A stretch of DNA of 34,997 nt, taken from Acidobacteriota bacterium (GTDB lineage Bacteria; Acidobacteriota; Terriglobia; Terriglobales; Acidobacteriaceae). The stretch spans positions 1 to 34,997 of the forward strand of contig JABDHA010000029.1 of NCBI GenBank assembly GCA_013285705.1, read 5' to 3'. This document shows, piece after piece, positions 1 to 8,285 of the stretch (within the stretch, counting starts at the first letter, position 1; every line of letters starts with the position of its first letter). The notes under the pieces are model-generated. The model saw only the letters and a list, made by a program, of their open reading frames with translations, did not search any database and was not told the DNA's origin. The position numbers were made by a program, and so were the translations under genes.

Positions 1-875
1 GGCGGAGTGACTGCATTCGGCCCGGCATTCCAGTTGATCGCGTCCAGGTTGGTGTTGCGCAGGTACTCCCACACGTCGCCGTGGATCTGGTTGGTGCCTG
101 ACTTGATGCTTGCGTTCATTACGCCGCCGGCAGAATGGCCGAACTCTGCGCTGAAGTTGCTGGTCTGCAGGCTGAACTCGGACAGTGCATCCGGCGGAGG
201 CCGCATGACATAGCTGGATCCGTTGAGGAAATCGACCAGGTTCGTATTGTTGTCGACGCCATCGAGGATGAAGTTGTTCTGTTCCGCTCGCTGGCCGTTC
301 GCGACAAAGTCTCCTGAGCCGCTTCCGCGAGTGTTTCCAAACGGAGGAGCAACGCCCGCCGTTAACTGCGCAATGTATACCCAATTGCGACCATTGAGCG
401 GCGTATTGTTGATCGTCTCCGTGCTGATGACTTGCCCTACCGCCCCAGTCTGCGTCTCAAGCAACGGCGGCGCATCGGAAACCGTCACGGTCTGCGAAAC
501 AGCGCCGGGTTGCAGCGTCAGGTTCACCTCTAGCCGCGCTTGTGCATCCACATGCAAGTTTTCATGGGTTGTGGTCTGAAATCCATCGGCAGTTGCGGTC
601 ACTGTGTAGTTCCCAATCTTAAGGGGTGATACGACATATATCCCGCTTGCGTTTGTTTTTGCTTGAAAATCAAGGCCAGTATCGGTGTTCGTTACCGTAA
701 TCGCTGCATTTGGCACAACCGCCCTACTTGAATCCTGCACGACCCCGGTGATAGCGCCCTGGTCAACCTGCGCGAGACATGTACTGCCTAAACCCATTGT
801 CATCATAAGAACAAGTACTAGACCCGCGTAATACATGAATTTTTGCGTCTTTATCCTCAAATTACTACTGGACAT
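1..875 (-). CDS. TonB-dependent receptor, Oar-like (N-terminal part, cut by window edge)
   Basis: Outer-membrane beta-barrel receptor expected to import an oligosaccharide or other large substrate using TonB energy. I translated the minus strand by hand. It has a signal peptide (hydrophobic stretch YYAGLVLVLMMTMGLGS, then CLAQ), a carboxypeptidase-regulatory-like fold (GAITGVVQDSS...PNAAITVTNT...G.Y.V.PL..G.YTVTATADGF) and a plug-like region with PLNGRNW and NNFILDGVDNN. Further on, AEFGHSAGGVMNASIKSGTN matches the Oar/Acidobacteria receptor family. The frame is open to base 1, so the barrel lies outside the window. Two starts are possible: ATG at 881, or ATG at 875, which sits 7 bases after GGGAGG and is preferred. 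It is divergent from the DUF5107/MFS genes and carries the same operator type as they do, so it is probably the outer-membrane component of this sugar locus. Its substrate cannot be read from the sequence. Confidence 0.9.
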   Translation of the reverse strand, partial: MSSSNLRIKTQKFMYYAGLVLVLMMTMGLGSTCLAQVDQGAITGVVQDSSRAVVPNAAITVTNTDTGLDFQAKTNASGIYVVSPLKIGNYTVTATADGFQTTTHENLHVDAQARLEVNLTLQPGAVSQTVTVSDAPPLLETQTGAVGQVISTETINNTPLNGRNWVYIAQLTAGVAPPFGNTRGSGSGDFVANGQRAEQNNFILDGVDNNTNLVDFLNGSSYVMRPPPDALSEFSLQTSNFSAEFGHSAGGVMNASIKSGTNQIHGDVWEYLRNTNLDAINWNAGPNAVTP

Positions 876-953
876 CGTCATACCTCCCAAGTGTCTGGCT
901 GCTAAGAATATGAACTACTGTGCCCATCCGTTTAATGGATTGGGCTGACCTTA

Positions 954-971
954 AATGAAACCGATTTCATT
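954..971. promoter_or_regulatory. Second, different LacI-type operator in the receptor leader
   Basis: AATGAAACCGATTTCATT is an inverted repeat with 7 of 8 matching positions per arm around a central CG. That is the usual shape of LacI-family operators. It sits 6 bp downstream of operator copy 1 within the predicted 5' untranslated leader of the receptor and has no counterpart at the two sister promoters. The receptor may therefore answer to two regulators. Confidence 0.6.
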
Positions 972-977
972 GATGTG

Positions 978-991
978 TCATGTGTACGTTA
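978..991 (-). promoter_or_regulatory. Operator copy 1 (TAACGTACACATGA)
   Basis: On the minus strand this reads TAACGTACACATGA, preceded by TGCGG. It is an imperfect version of the perfect palindrome TAACGT-AC-ACGTTA found at 1210-1223. It starts 7 bp after the predicted -10, covering the expected transcription start, so binding there would repress. The likely binder is a LacI-family regulator, with the protein at 8286-9380 the nearest candidate. Confidence 0.6.
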
Positions 992-998
992 CCGCAAA

Positions 999-1028
999 AA
1001 CGTATCCCTAGGAAATAACGGTTGTCAA
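999..1028 (-). promoter_or_regulatory. Predicted sigma-70-type promoter of the TonB-dependent receptor
   Basis: Reading the minus strand, TTGACA lies at 1028-1023, followed by an 18-bp spacer and TACGTT (1004-999) as a weak -10. The same TTGACA plus 18-bp spacing occurs before the DUF5107 gene and before the GH97 gene, each time followed 7-9 bp later by the same palindrome. The -10 itself is poor (3 of 6). The call rests mainly on the repeated layout. Confidence 0.5.
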
Positions 1029-1171
1029 GCCCAACATTGAACTATAGAAAGTTGGAGCTAGGGCCGAACCCCAGCCGAGAATCCAATCTTCGAGTCGGTT
1101 GCGGGTGTGGGACGTTGGCTCATTCCTGGGATTTGCAATGTTGGGAATAGGGTTGCAGTTCTGGTTTACGC

Positions 1172-1201
1172 TTGACAAGCGAGATATAAACCACCTATTT
1201 T
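1172..1201 (+). promoter_or_regulatory. Predicted promoter of the DUF5107-MFS operon
   Basis: TTGACA at 1172-1177, an 18-bp spacer and TATTTT at 1196-1201 form a good sigma-70-like promoter. The operator palindrome begins 8 bp after the -10. Confidence 0.6.
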
Positions 1202-1209
1202 ATCTGCGG

Positions 1210-1223
1210 TAACGTACACGTTA
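1210..1223 (+). promoter_or_regulatory. Operator copy 2, perfect palindrome TAACGTACACGTTA
   Basis: Perfect inverted repeat with 6-bp arms (TAACGT / ACGTTA) and an AC centre. It lies over the predicted start of transcription of the DUF5107-MFS operon. The flanking TGCGG is shared with operator copy 1. This is the best copy of the motif in the window. Confidence 0.65.
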
Positions 1224-1279
1224 GTTATTCTTTTGCAATCTCGCCACTGACACTTTTGCCACGTATCCAGAGAAAAGAA

Positions 1280-4200
1280 ATGGTTTCACCTCAAAATACA
1301 GACCAGATGCCAACCATCCCGGCACAGGAACGAATGACAGAGACAGAGATTTCGCAAGCGCAGTTGCGGCTACCTAACGCGCCCGATTTAGAAGCCGGCC
1401 CCGTAAAGGCATGGGAAGAAGCAGTCGTAATGTGCACCTATTTACCTGGATCGCCCGATCGCAATCCTCTATTTCTGGAGAAGCGCGTCTACCAGGGCAG
1501 CAGCGGACGAATTTATCCGCTGCCAGTAATTGATCGCATCGACACCGAGCCGCAGGACCATGAGTGGAAGGCTATTCACCTGGAGAACGAGTTCATCCGG
1601 ATCATGGTTTTACCGGAGATTGGCGGGCGCATTCATGTTGGACTCGACAAACAGAATGGCTATGACTTTTTCTATCGCCAGAATGTGATCAAGCCGGCGC
1701 TGGTTGGGCTCGCCGGACCCTGGATTTCAGGCGGTGTTGAATTCAACTGGCCGCAGCATCACCGTCCGGCTACATTCATGCCAGTTGATACGAAGATCGA
1801 ACGCGAACCGGATGGCGCGATCACCATCTGGTGCAGCGATCACGATCCAATGTCGCACATGAAAGGCATGCACGGTCTGCGTCTACGGCCAGGTAAGGCA
1901 TATCTGGAATTGCGCGCACGCCTCTATAACCGGACCACCGATACGCAAACATTTTTATGGTGGGCGAACGTCGCAACGCGCGTCCATGAAAAATACGAAT
2001 CGTTCTTCCCTCGCGATGTACGTTTCGTTGCCGATCATGCGAAGCGCGCCATCACCGAGTTTCCACTGAGCCAGGGCAAATACTACGGTGTCGACTATGG
2101 CAAACGCGCAATAGACGGCGTCCCAGAGGAGGAGAAGCCGCGGTGCTTTGTTCCGGATGGTTCTTATCCGCCGAATGATCTGAGCTGGTACGCGAATATT
2201 CCCGTGCCTACGAGTTATATGATTGCGGGCTCGCGCGGCGACTTTTTTGGGGGCTACGATCACAAGCACCAAGCAGGCACCGTACATGTGGCCAACCATC
2301 ACATAGCGCCGGGGAAAAAGCAATGGACATGGGGCAATCATGAATTCGGGTACGCCTGGGATCGCAGCCTAACCGACTCGGACGGTCCATATGTTGAATT
2401 GATGGCTGGCGTGTACACGGATAACCAGCCGGACTTTTCCTTCCTCGCGCCCGGAGAAACGAAGACATTCAGCCAGTTCTGGTATCCCATCCGTGAAATC
2501 GGCGTTCCAGACCAGGCAAATCTCGACGCTGCGATTCGCGTAGAGCGCGATGGCAGCAACGTGCAGGTGCATTTGCAGGTGACAGGCGGGAGGCCGCACA
2601 GCACGGTACGTATTCGGGTAAATGGGAAAGAATGCGGAATGTGGCACGGAGATCTCACACCGCAGACGCCGTTGCATCATACGTTTTCTGCTATTGCTGA
2701 GAGCGCGCTTGTGGTCACGCTCGAACAGGGCAATACAGTTTTACTGCGGCACGCCCCGGAAGAAGTTGTACCCGCGGAGCCGCCCGCAGTGGCCACAGAG
2801 CCGCCATTGCCGATTGATGTGCAGAGTAACGATGAGCTTTTTCTCACTGGGCTGCATCTCGAGCAATATCGTCACCCCACGCGCAGCCCAGAGCCCTATT
2901 GGCTTGAAGCGATTCGGCGTGATGCAGGCGATAGCCGCGCTCAACACGCGATCGGCCGCTGGCATATGCGACGCGGCGAATTCGTGAAGGCTGAGCAGCA
3001 TTTTCGTGCTGCGATTGCACGCCTCACCGAGCGCAACCCAAATCCCTACGATGGCGAGCCACATTACAATTTCGGCCTTACCCTTACCTATCTACAACGT
3101 CCTGCCGAAGCATATGCGGCGTTTTATAAATCAACATGGAACGCCGCTTGGCGCGGGCCTGCTTATCTGCGACTAGCAGAGATCGACTGCGCTCGCCATG
3201 AGTGGATGACTGCGCTCGATCATCTTGAACGCTCTCTCCGAGCGGATGCCGGCAACTTGTATGCTCTGAACCTAAAATCAATTGCTCTGCGCAAGTTGGG
3301 ACGTGATCAAGAGGCAGCCCAGGTACTCGATCAAACGCAGGCACTCGATCCGCTGGACATCTTCAGCAGATATCTCGCAACAGGAGAGCCGCCGACGAAT
3401 GGTTCGCAGCGGCTTGATCTGCTGTTCGACCTTCTGCGAGCCGGGCTTTTCGCGGATGCGTTGCAGGTTGCTTCCGCGCCTCACTCAGGAGCGAAGGACG
3501 GCACCACCGCCATATTGCTCTATGCCAAGGCGCATGTCCTGGGTAAATTGGGCGATCAGCCCGGAAGCTCCGCCGCTTTTCAAAGAGCTGCTGCTGCAGA
3601 TTCCGATTACGTCTTTCCCAGTCGCCTGGAGGAGATGCTGCTGCTCGAAGAGGCCATCCGCGCGAATCCGAACGATGCGCGTGCTCCCTACTATCTCGGC
3701 AACCTGCTGTATGATCGCAAGCGCCGTGAAGAGGCGATTGCACAATGGGAGCGGGCAACAGAGATCGACCCGAATTTTCCTACCGCCTGGCGAAATCTCG
3801 GGTTTGGCTATTTCAATGTGATACGCGATGCCAAGCGCGCGACGGAAGCGTTTGTGCGGGCGCACAAGTTGGCTCCGGAAGATGCGCGTGTCTTATTTGA
3901 ACAGGATCAGTTGTTGAAGCGTACCGGGGCTTCGCCTGTTGCCCGTCTGACCACGCTTGAGTTGGATGAAAAGCTTGTAGAACAGCGCGACGATCTTTCT
4001 GTTGAGATGGCTGTTCTCTACAACAATGCCGGAAAGCCGGAACGTGCCTTGGAGGTATTGCTTTCGCGCCACTTTCAACCGTGGGAAGGAGGCGAAGGCA
4101 TGGTGCTGGGTCAGTACGTTCGTGCGAATCTTCTTCTCGGGCAGAACGCTCTCCACTCCGGAAACAACATCGATGCATTGCGCTTTTTTGAGGAGGCATG

Positions 4201-4705
4201 GAATCCGCCGCAAAGCCTCAGCGAAGCAAAGCATCTGTTGATGAACATGAGCACGGTCGATTACTGGCTTGGCGTCGCTTACTGGGAAAGCGATAAACCG
4301 AAGAGCGCCACTGCACATTGGGAACGAGCTGCGCGCTATCAGGGAGACTTCCAGCAGATGCAGGTACAGTCTATCTCTGAAATGACCTTCTGGAGCGCCA
4401 TGGCATTGCGTCGCCTCGCACGGGACGAGGAAGCTCACGCCATTTTCAAAAATATCTACGATTACTCGCTGGCACTTGAACAGCAAACTCCAAAGATTGA
4501 CTACTTCGCCACATCCCTGCCTGCCATGTTGCTTTTTGAAGAGGACCTCACGGAGCGCCAAAAAATTACAGCACTCTTTTTGAGGGCGCAGGCACTCCTC
4601 GGGCTCGCCAAAGAGGCGGATGCTATGGAGTTATTGCAGCAGGTACACAGTCTCGATCAAGGGCACTCCGGGGCGATAGATCTGCTGCGAATGGGAACGT
4701 CGTAA
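1280..4705 (+). CDS. DUF5107 domain protein with C-terminal TPR repeats
   Basis: Large protein of about 1141 residues with no obvious signal peptide, so probably cytoplasmic. The N-terminal 400 residues match the DUF5107 family, a galactose-mutarotase-like beta-sandwich often encoded beside carbohydrate genes. Landmarks are LPEIGGRIHVGLDK, then GGVEFNWPQHHRP near residue 155, and later YVELMAGVYTDNQPDF. From about residue 550 onward it consists of tetratricopeptide repeats (for example ARAPYYLGNLLYDRKRREEA and AWRNLGFGYFN). The biochemical role is not established; a sugar-binding or carbohydrate-modifying function tied to the next gene is inference. I chose ATG 1280. An upstream in-frame TTG at 1256 has no ribosome binding site and would sit closer to the operator. 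Its stop codon directly abuts the start of the MFS gene, which indicates co-transcription. Confidence 0.88.
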   Translation: MVSPQNTDQMPTIPAQERMTETEISQAQLRLPNAPDLEAGPVKAWEEAVVMCTYLPGSPDRNPLFLEKRVYQGSSGRIYPLPVIDRIDTEPQDHEWKAIHLENEFIRIMVLPEIGGRIHVGLDKQNGYDFFYRQNVIKPALVGLAGPWISGGVEFNWPQHHRPATFMPVDTKIEREPDGAITIWCSDHDPMSHMKGMHGLRLRPGKAYLELRARLYNRTTDTQTFLWWANVATRVHEKYESFFPRDVRFVADHAKRAITEFPLSQGKYYGVDYGKRAIDGVPEEEKPRCFVPDGSYPPNDLSWYANIPVPTSYMIAGSRGDFFGGYDHKHQAGTVHVANHHIAPGKKQWTWGNHEFGYAWDRSLTDSDGPYVELMAGVYTDNQPDFSFLAPGETKTFSQFWYPIREIGVPDQANLDAAIRVERDGSNVQVHLQVTGGRPHSTVRIRVNGKECGMWHGDLTPQTPLHHTFSAIAESALVVTLEQGNTVLLRHAPEEVVPAEPPAVATEPPLPIDVQSNDELFLTGLHLEQYRHPTRSPEPYWLEAIRRDAGDSRAQHAIGRWHMRRGEFVKAEQHFRAAIARLTERNPNPYDGEPHYNFGLTLTYLQRPAEAYAAFYKSTWNAAWRGPAYLRLAEIDCARHEWMTALDHLERSLRADAGNLYALNLKSIALRKLGRDQEAAQVLDQTQALDPLDIFSRYLATGEPPTNGSQRLDLLFDLLRAGLFADALQVASAPHSGAKDGTTAILLYAKAHVLGKLGDQPGSSAAFQRAAAADSDYVFPSRLEEMLLLEEAIRANPNDARAPYYLGNLLYDRKRREEAIAQWERATEIDPNFPTAWRNLGFGYFNVIRDAKRATEAFVRAHKLAPEDARVLFEQDQLLKRTGASPVARLTTLELDEKLVEQRDDLSVEMAVLYNNAGKPERALEVLLSRHFQPWEGGEGMVLGQYVRANLLLGQNALHSGNNIDALRFFEEAWNPPQSLSEAKHLLMNMSTVDYWLGVAYWESDKPKSATAHWERAARYQGDFQQMQVQSISEMTFWSAMALRRLARDEEAHAIFKNIYDYSLALEQQTPKIDYFATSLPAMLLFEEDLTERQKITALFLRAQALLGLAKEADAMELLQQVHSLDQGHSGAIDLLRMGTS

Positions 4706-6145
4706 ATGCAAGGCCCGTCGATTTCGGGAACACCGCAAGGAACGTCCGTTTCCATCGAACGGACAGCATATGTGTGGGGCATCGCAGTCGTTGCTGCATT
4801 AGGCGGGCTACTCTTCGGCTACGACTGGGTCGTAATCGGCGGCGCGAGGCAGTTCTACGAGATCTATTTTCGACTCGCTTCCCCCGGACTCGTTGGCTGG
4901 GCTAACAGCTGTGCGTTGGTCGGTTGCCTTGTCGGTTCTCTTGCTGCTGGATATTTTGCCGATCGCTATGGCCGCCGTCGTGTGCTGCTTGTGGCCGGCA
5001 TGCTATTTGCCGTTTCCTCCGCGCTTACCGGATGGTCCTATTCTTTTGCCGCGTTCATCGTTTGGCGTATCCTGGGCGGCACGGCGATCGGTCTCAGTTC
5101 AAATGTGTCTCCGCTGTACATTGCAGAGATTAGCCCGGCAGCCATTCGCGGTCGCCTCGTCAGTCTCAACCAATTCGCAATCGTGGTAGGCATTCTGCTG
5201 GCGCAAATCGTGAACTGGCGCATTGCGCGACCAGTCGCTGCGAGTCTTACGCCAGATGCGGTCTTTCATTCATGGAACGTGCAGTACGGCTGGCGCTGGA
5301 TGTTCAGTGCGGTTGTCGTGCCATCGATCATTTTTACCGTCGCGTCCATATTTCTACCGGAAAGTCCTCGCTGGCTACTGGCGCGCAATCGACAGAGCGA
5401 GGCGCGCACGGTGCTTGCGCGCATTGGAGGGGTGCGTTACGCCGAAAGCGAAATGGCAGGCATAGAGCATTTCTTGGTTGCAGAGAATCAGCAGAAGTCT
5501 TCCTGGCGAGATCTTCTCCGTCCTGGCATCCGACGCATCGTCTTTGTGGGGATCGGACTAGCGGTACTGCAGCAGTGGACCGGCATCAACATCCTCTTCA
5601 ACTACGCAGCCGAGGTTTACCGCAGTGCAGGCTACGGCGCCAACGACATCTTTCTCAATATCGTGATCACAGGTGCAATCAATCTTGTGTTCACTGTGCT
5701 TTCGATGCTGCTTGTCGATAAGTTGGGCAGGCGCTGGATGATGCTCTTCGGCTGCATTGGCATCGGCATCTCCCATCTATTCTGTGGATTGGCATACCGC
5801 AATGGGTGGCATGCCGGCGCCGTCCTCACGTTGACCTTGTGCGCAATCGCATGCTATGCGCTGACCCTCGCACCCGTTACCTGGGTATTGATTGCAGAGA
5901 TTTTTCCCAATCGCGTTCGTTCGCATGGAGTATCGGCAGCTGTCAGCGCGCTCTGGACCGCATCATTCCTGCTCACTTACACCTTTCCCGCGATGAACGC
6001 CAGTTTCGGGACAGCGGGAATCTTCTTTGTCTATGGGATGATCTGCCTTGCGGGATGTGTGTTTGTGGCCATCTTCGTCCCCGAGACGAAGGGACGGACA
6101 TTGGAACAGATCGAAGCCGACGTGACTTCCGCGCGGGTGCAGTGA
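4706..6145 (+). CDS. MFS sugar porter (XylE/GalP-like)
   Basis: Inner-membrane proton-sugar symporter of the Sugar Porter family, 479 residues with about 12 hydrophobic segments. Family motifs are present: GGLLFGYD at residues 33-40, DRYGRRR after TM2, PESPRWL in the central loop, and PETKGRTLEQIE at the C-terminus. QQWTGINILFNYA in TM7 matches the sugar-binding QQxxGxN motif of XylE-type porters. The start ATG follows the TAA of the DUF5107 gene without a gap, so it is probably translated by coupling from the same mRNA. The substrate is likely a monosaccharide released by the neighbouring glycosidases; which one cannot be read from the sequence. Confidence 0.93.
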   Translation: MQGPSISGTPQGTSVSIERTAYVWGIAVVAALGGLLFGYDWVVIGGARQFYEIYFRLASPGLVGWANSCALVGCLVGSLAAGYFADRYGRRRVLLVAGMLFAVSSALTGWSYSFAAFIVWRILGGTAIGLSSNVSPLYIAEISPAAIRGRLVSLNQFAIVVGILLAQIVNWRIARPVAASLTPDAVFHSWNVQYGWRWMFSAVVVPSIIFTVASIFLPESPRWLLARNRQSEARTVLARIGGVRYAESEMAGIEHFLVAENQQKSSWRDLLRPGIRRIVFVGIGLAVLQQWTGINILFNYAAEVYRSAGYGANDIFLNIVITGAINLVFTVLSMLLVDKLGRRWMMLFGCIGIGISHLFCGLAYRNGWHAGAVLTLTLCAIACYALTLAPVTWVLIAEIFPNRVRSHGVSAAVSALWTASFLLTYTFPAMNASFGTAGIFFVYGMICLAGCVFVAIFVPETKGRTLEQIEADVTSARVQ

Positions 6146-6149
6146 ATCT

Positions 6150-6179
6150 TTGACAATGGGTGAGATGGAAGAATAACGT
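6150..6179 (+). promoter_or_regulatory. Predicted promoter of the GH97 gene
   Basis: Perfect TTGACA at 6150-6155, an 18-bp spacer and TAACGT at 6174-6179 (3 of 6 matches to the -10 consensus). It sits directly after the MFS stop codon. Its layout repeats the two promoters of the divergent region. Confidence 0.45.
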
Positions 6180-6188
6180 CGTTTCCGT

Positions 6189-6202
6189 TAACGTACACAT
6201 TA
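6189..6202 (+). promoter_or_regulatory. Operator copy 3 (TAACGTACACATTA)
   Basis: TAACGT-AC-ACATTA matches the perfect palindrome at 1210-1223 at 13 of 14 positions and begins 9 bp after the predicted -10 of the GH97 promoter. It places the GH97 enzyme under the same control as the receptor and the porter. Confidence 0.6.
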
Positions 6203-6269
6203 GGGCTGGTTGGGTTCTAAAAACACTGTCCGGTCATTCACATGTAACTGCTTTGTTTGAGGTGATCCT

Positions 6270-8258
6270 TTGTTGAAGCTTTCTTTGTGCCTTATGGCCG
6301 GTGCTCTTGCTGCCGGCGATTGTGCTCTCGCTCAAAATGCGCCGCTGATCCTCAACTCACCTGATCAGCAATTAGTGATGCATTTTGGCATTCAGCCAAC
6401 AAAGAACGCGAGCAGTAAGCTTGTCTACTCTCTTACCTTCCACGGAAAGCAGGCTCTCGACAATTCAGGACTCGCTCTGGAATTAGGAGATCAACCTCCG
6501 CTTGGTTCAGACGTACGCATTGTCGGCAGCGATGCTGGCGAAGGTGTCGACGATTACACACTCACCAACTCTAAAGTGAGCAAGGTACATGATGCGTACA
6601 ACAGTCTTGCTATTCATGTGCAGGAAAACGGCGGCCAGCATCGCACCATGACCATAGAAGCGCGAGCCTATAACGGCGGCATCGCCTTCCGTTACGTGCT
6701 TCCTGCACAGGACTCCATGAAAGGCGTTCAGCTTCGACAGGAAGATACGGAATTTCGTCTAAGCATGGATGCCACGGACTGGGCTCTTGCCCTGCCGAAC
6801 TATCGCAGCAGCTATGAAAGCGAGTATGTGCAACTGCCCACGACCGCCTTCAGCAATCAGGGTGGCGTCTCCAGCAGCTTTCTCATCGGCATGCCTTTAC
6901 TGATGCACGAACCTGGCGTCGCATGGATGAGTCTGATGGAAGCGGATATCGAGGGCAATAGCGCGATGTATGTGACGAACCCATCGGGCAACTGGGCCGG
7001 TCACTGGTTTGTCTCGAAGCTTTCGCCACGCTTTGACGATCCTCATCTGGCCGTCGAAGGCACATTACCGCACCACTCCGCATGGCGCGTTCTGATGGTA
7101 GCGGACGATCCGGGGCGGCTCGTCGAATCCACGCTCGTTTACGATCTCGGTCCGGAAAACCGCATTGCTGATACAACCTGGATTCATCCAGGCAAGGCTT
7201 CATGGAACTGGTGGGTCGGCGATGTGGGCAAGGATGGCCAGTCTGCCTACACCACCGACAACATGAAATATTATGTCGACTTCGCAGCCCAATCCGGCTT
7301 TCCTTATATGATGCTCGATGCAGGTTGGTCGGCAGGCCGCGACATCACCACGCTCAACGGCAAAGTCGATGTTCCGGAGCTCGTGCAGTATGCCGCAACC
7401 AAACACGTAAAAGTGTGGATATGGCTCTATTCTGAATCAGTGATGCAGCAGATGAAAGAGGCTTTCCCGCTCTATGAGAAATGGGGCGTAGCGGGCATCA
7501 AAATCGACTTCATCAATCGTGATGACCAGCAAGGAATCCAGTTCTACTACGATGTCGCGAAAGAAGCCGCTCAGCATCATCTAATGGTCGATTTCCACGG
7601 TACGCACACGCCGTGGGGGCTAGATCGCACGTATCCAAATGTGCTGAGCTACGAGGGCGTTCTGGGCATGGAAAATAATAAAGTGGGACGCCGTGACAGC
7701 CCTGTCGATCGCTCCGTCTTCGCCTTTACCCGATTGATCGCCGGCCCCATGGATTACACTCCTGGCGGCTTCCGCAATGCGACGGAAGACGGATTTGAAG
7801 CCCGTGACGTAAACCCGATGGTAATGGGAACGCGAGCGCAGCAACTGGCTCTGTATGTGATCTTCCAGACCCCCTTTCAGATGGTTTCCGATAGTCCGCA
7901 GGCTTATGCTGATCAGCCCGCCTTCCAATTCATAAAAGATGTACCCGTTTCCTGGGACGCGACTCGTGTAGTCAACGGCAAACCGGGGGAATTCGCAACA
8001 ATCGCGCGGAAGAGCGGCAACGAATGGTACCTGGGCGGCATGACGAACTGGACGCCGCGAACACTGGAGATACCGCTCAACTTTCTCGGCAACGGCAGTT
8101 ACACAGCGCAAATCTACGAAGACGCAGCCGACGCGGCAGACAACCCCACGCATGTCACGATTCGCAAACAGTCTGTGCGCAGCACGGAGACGCTAACCTT
8201 GCATCTGGCTCCGGGCGGCGGTTGCGCGATTCGCTTTATCCCTCAGAAGGGAAAGTAG
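6270..8258 (+). CDS. Glycoside hydrolase family 97 (retaining alpha-galactosidase-like)
   Basis: Exported enzyme of 662 residues that removes alpha-linked galactose or glucose from glycans. The N-terminus (MLKLSLCLMAGALAAG...ALAQ) is a signal peptide. GH97 landmarks are the N-terminal sandwich, then SWNWWVGDVGKDGQ near 311, YMMLDAGWS near 346, GIKIDFINRDDQ at 409-420 and LSYEGVLGMENN near 459. Asp413 in KIDF corresponds in position to the catalytic nucleophile (Asp415) described for the retaining enzyme BtGH97b, and Glu462 to its acid/base. The inverting SusB type lacks this Asp, so a retaining alpha-galactosidase is the best guess. The start is TTG, taken at 6270 because GAGGTGATC, a long match to the 16S 3' end, lies just upstream. 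A second TTG follows at once at 6273. Confidence 0.92.
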   Translation: MLKLSLCLMAGALAAGDCALAQNAPLILNSPDQQLVMHFGIQPTKNASSKLVYSLTFHGKQALDNSGLALELGDQPPLGSDVRIVGSDAGEGVDDYTLTNSKVSKVHDAYNSLAIHVQENGGQHRTMTIEARAYNGGIAFRYVLPAQDSMKGVQLRQEDTEFRLSMDATDWALALPNYRSSYESEYVQLPTTAFSNQGGVSSSFLIGMPLLMHEPGVAWMSLMEADIEGNSAMYVTNPSGNWAGHWFVSKLSPRFDDPHLAVEGTLPHHSAWRVLMVADDPGRLVESTLVYDLGPENRIADTTWIHPGKASWNWWVGDVGKDGQSAYTTDNMKYYVDFAAQSGFPYMMLDAGWSAGRDITTLNGKVDVPELVQYAATKHVKVWIWLYSESVMQQMKEAFPLYEKWGVAGIKIDFINRDDQQGIQFYYDVAKEAAQHHLMVDFHGTHTPWGLDRTYPNVLSYEGVLGMENNKVGRRDSPVDRSVFAFTRLIAGPMDYTPGGFRNATEDGFEARDVNPMVMGTRAQQLALYVIFQTPFQMVSDSPQAYADQPAFQFIKDVPVSWDATRVVNGKPGEFATIARKSGNEWYLGGMTNWTPRTLEIPLNFLGNGSYTAQIYEDAADAADNPTHVTIRKQSVRSTETLTLHLAPGGGCAIRFIPQKGK

Positions 8259-8285
8259 ACTCTTTCGAGATGCCGTTGGCTGATT

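Larger units (their letters stand above)
882..1279. other. Divergent intergenic region with two promoters and three palindromic operators
   Basis: About 400 bp without a gene, between the divergent TonB-dependent receptor and the DUF5107 gene. The two flanks hold the promoters and operators listed separately. The central part (about 1030-1165) shows no convincing ORF, hairpin or repeat. Confidence 0.7.
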
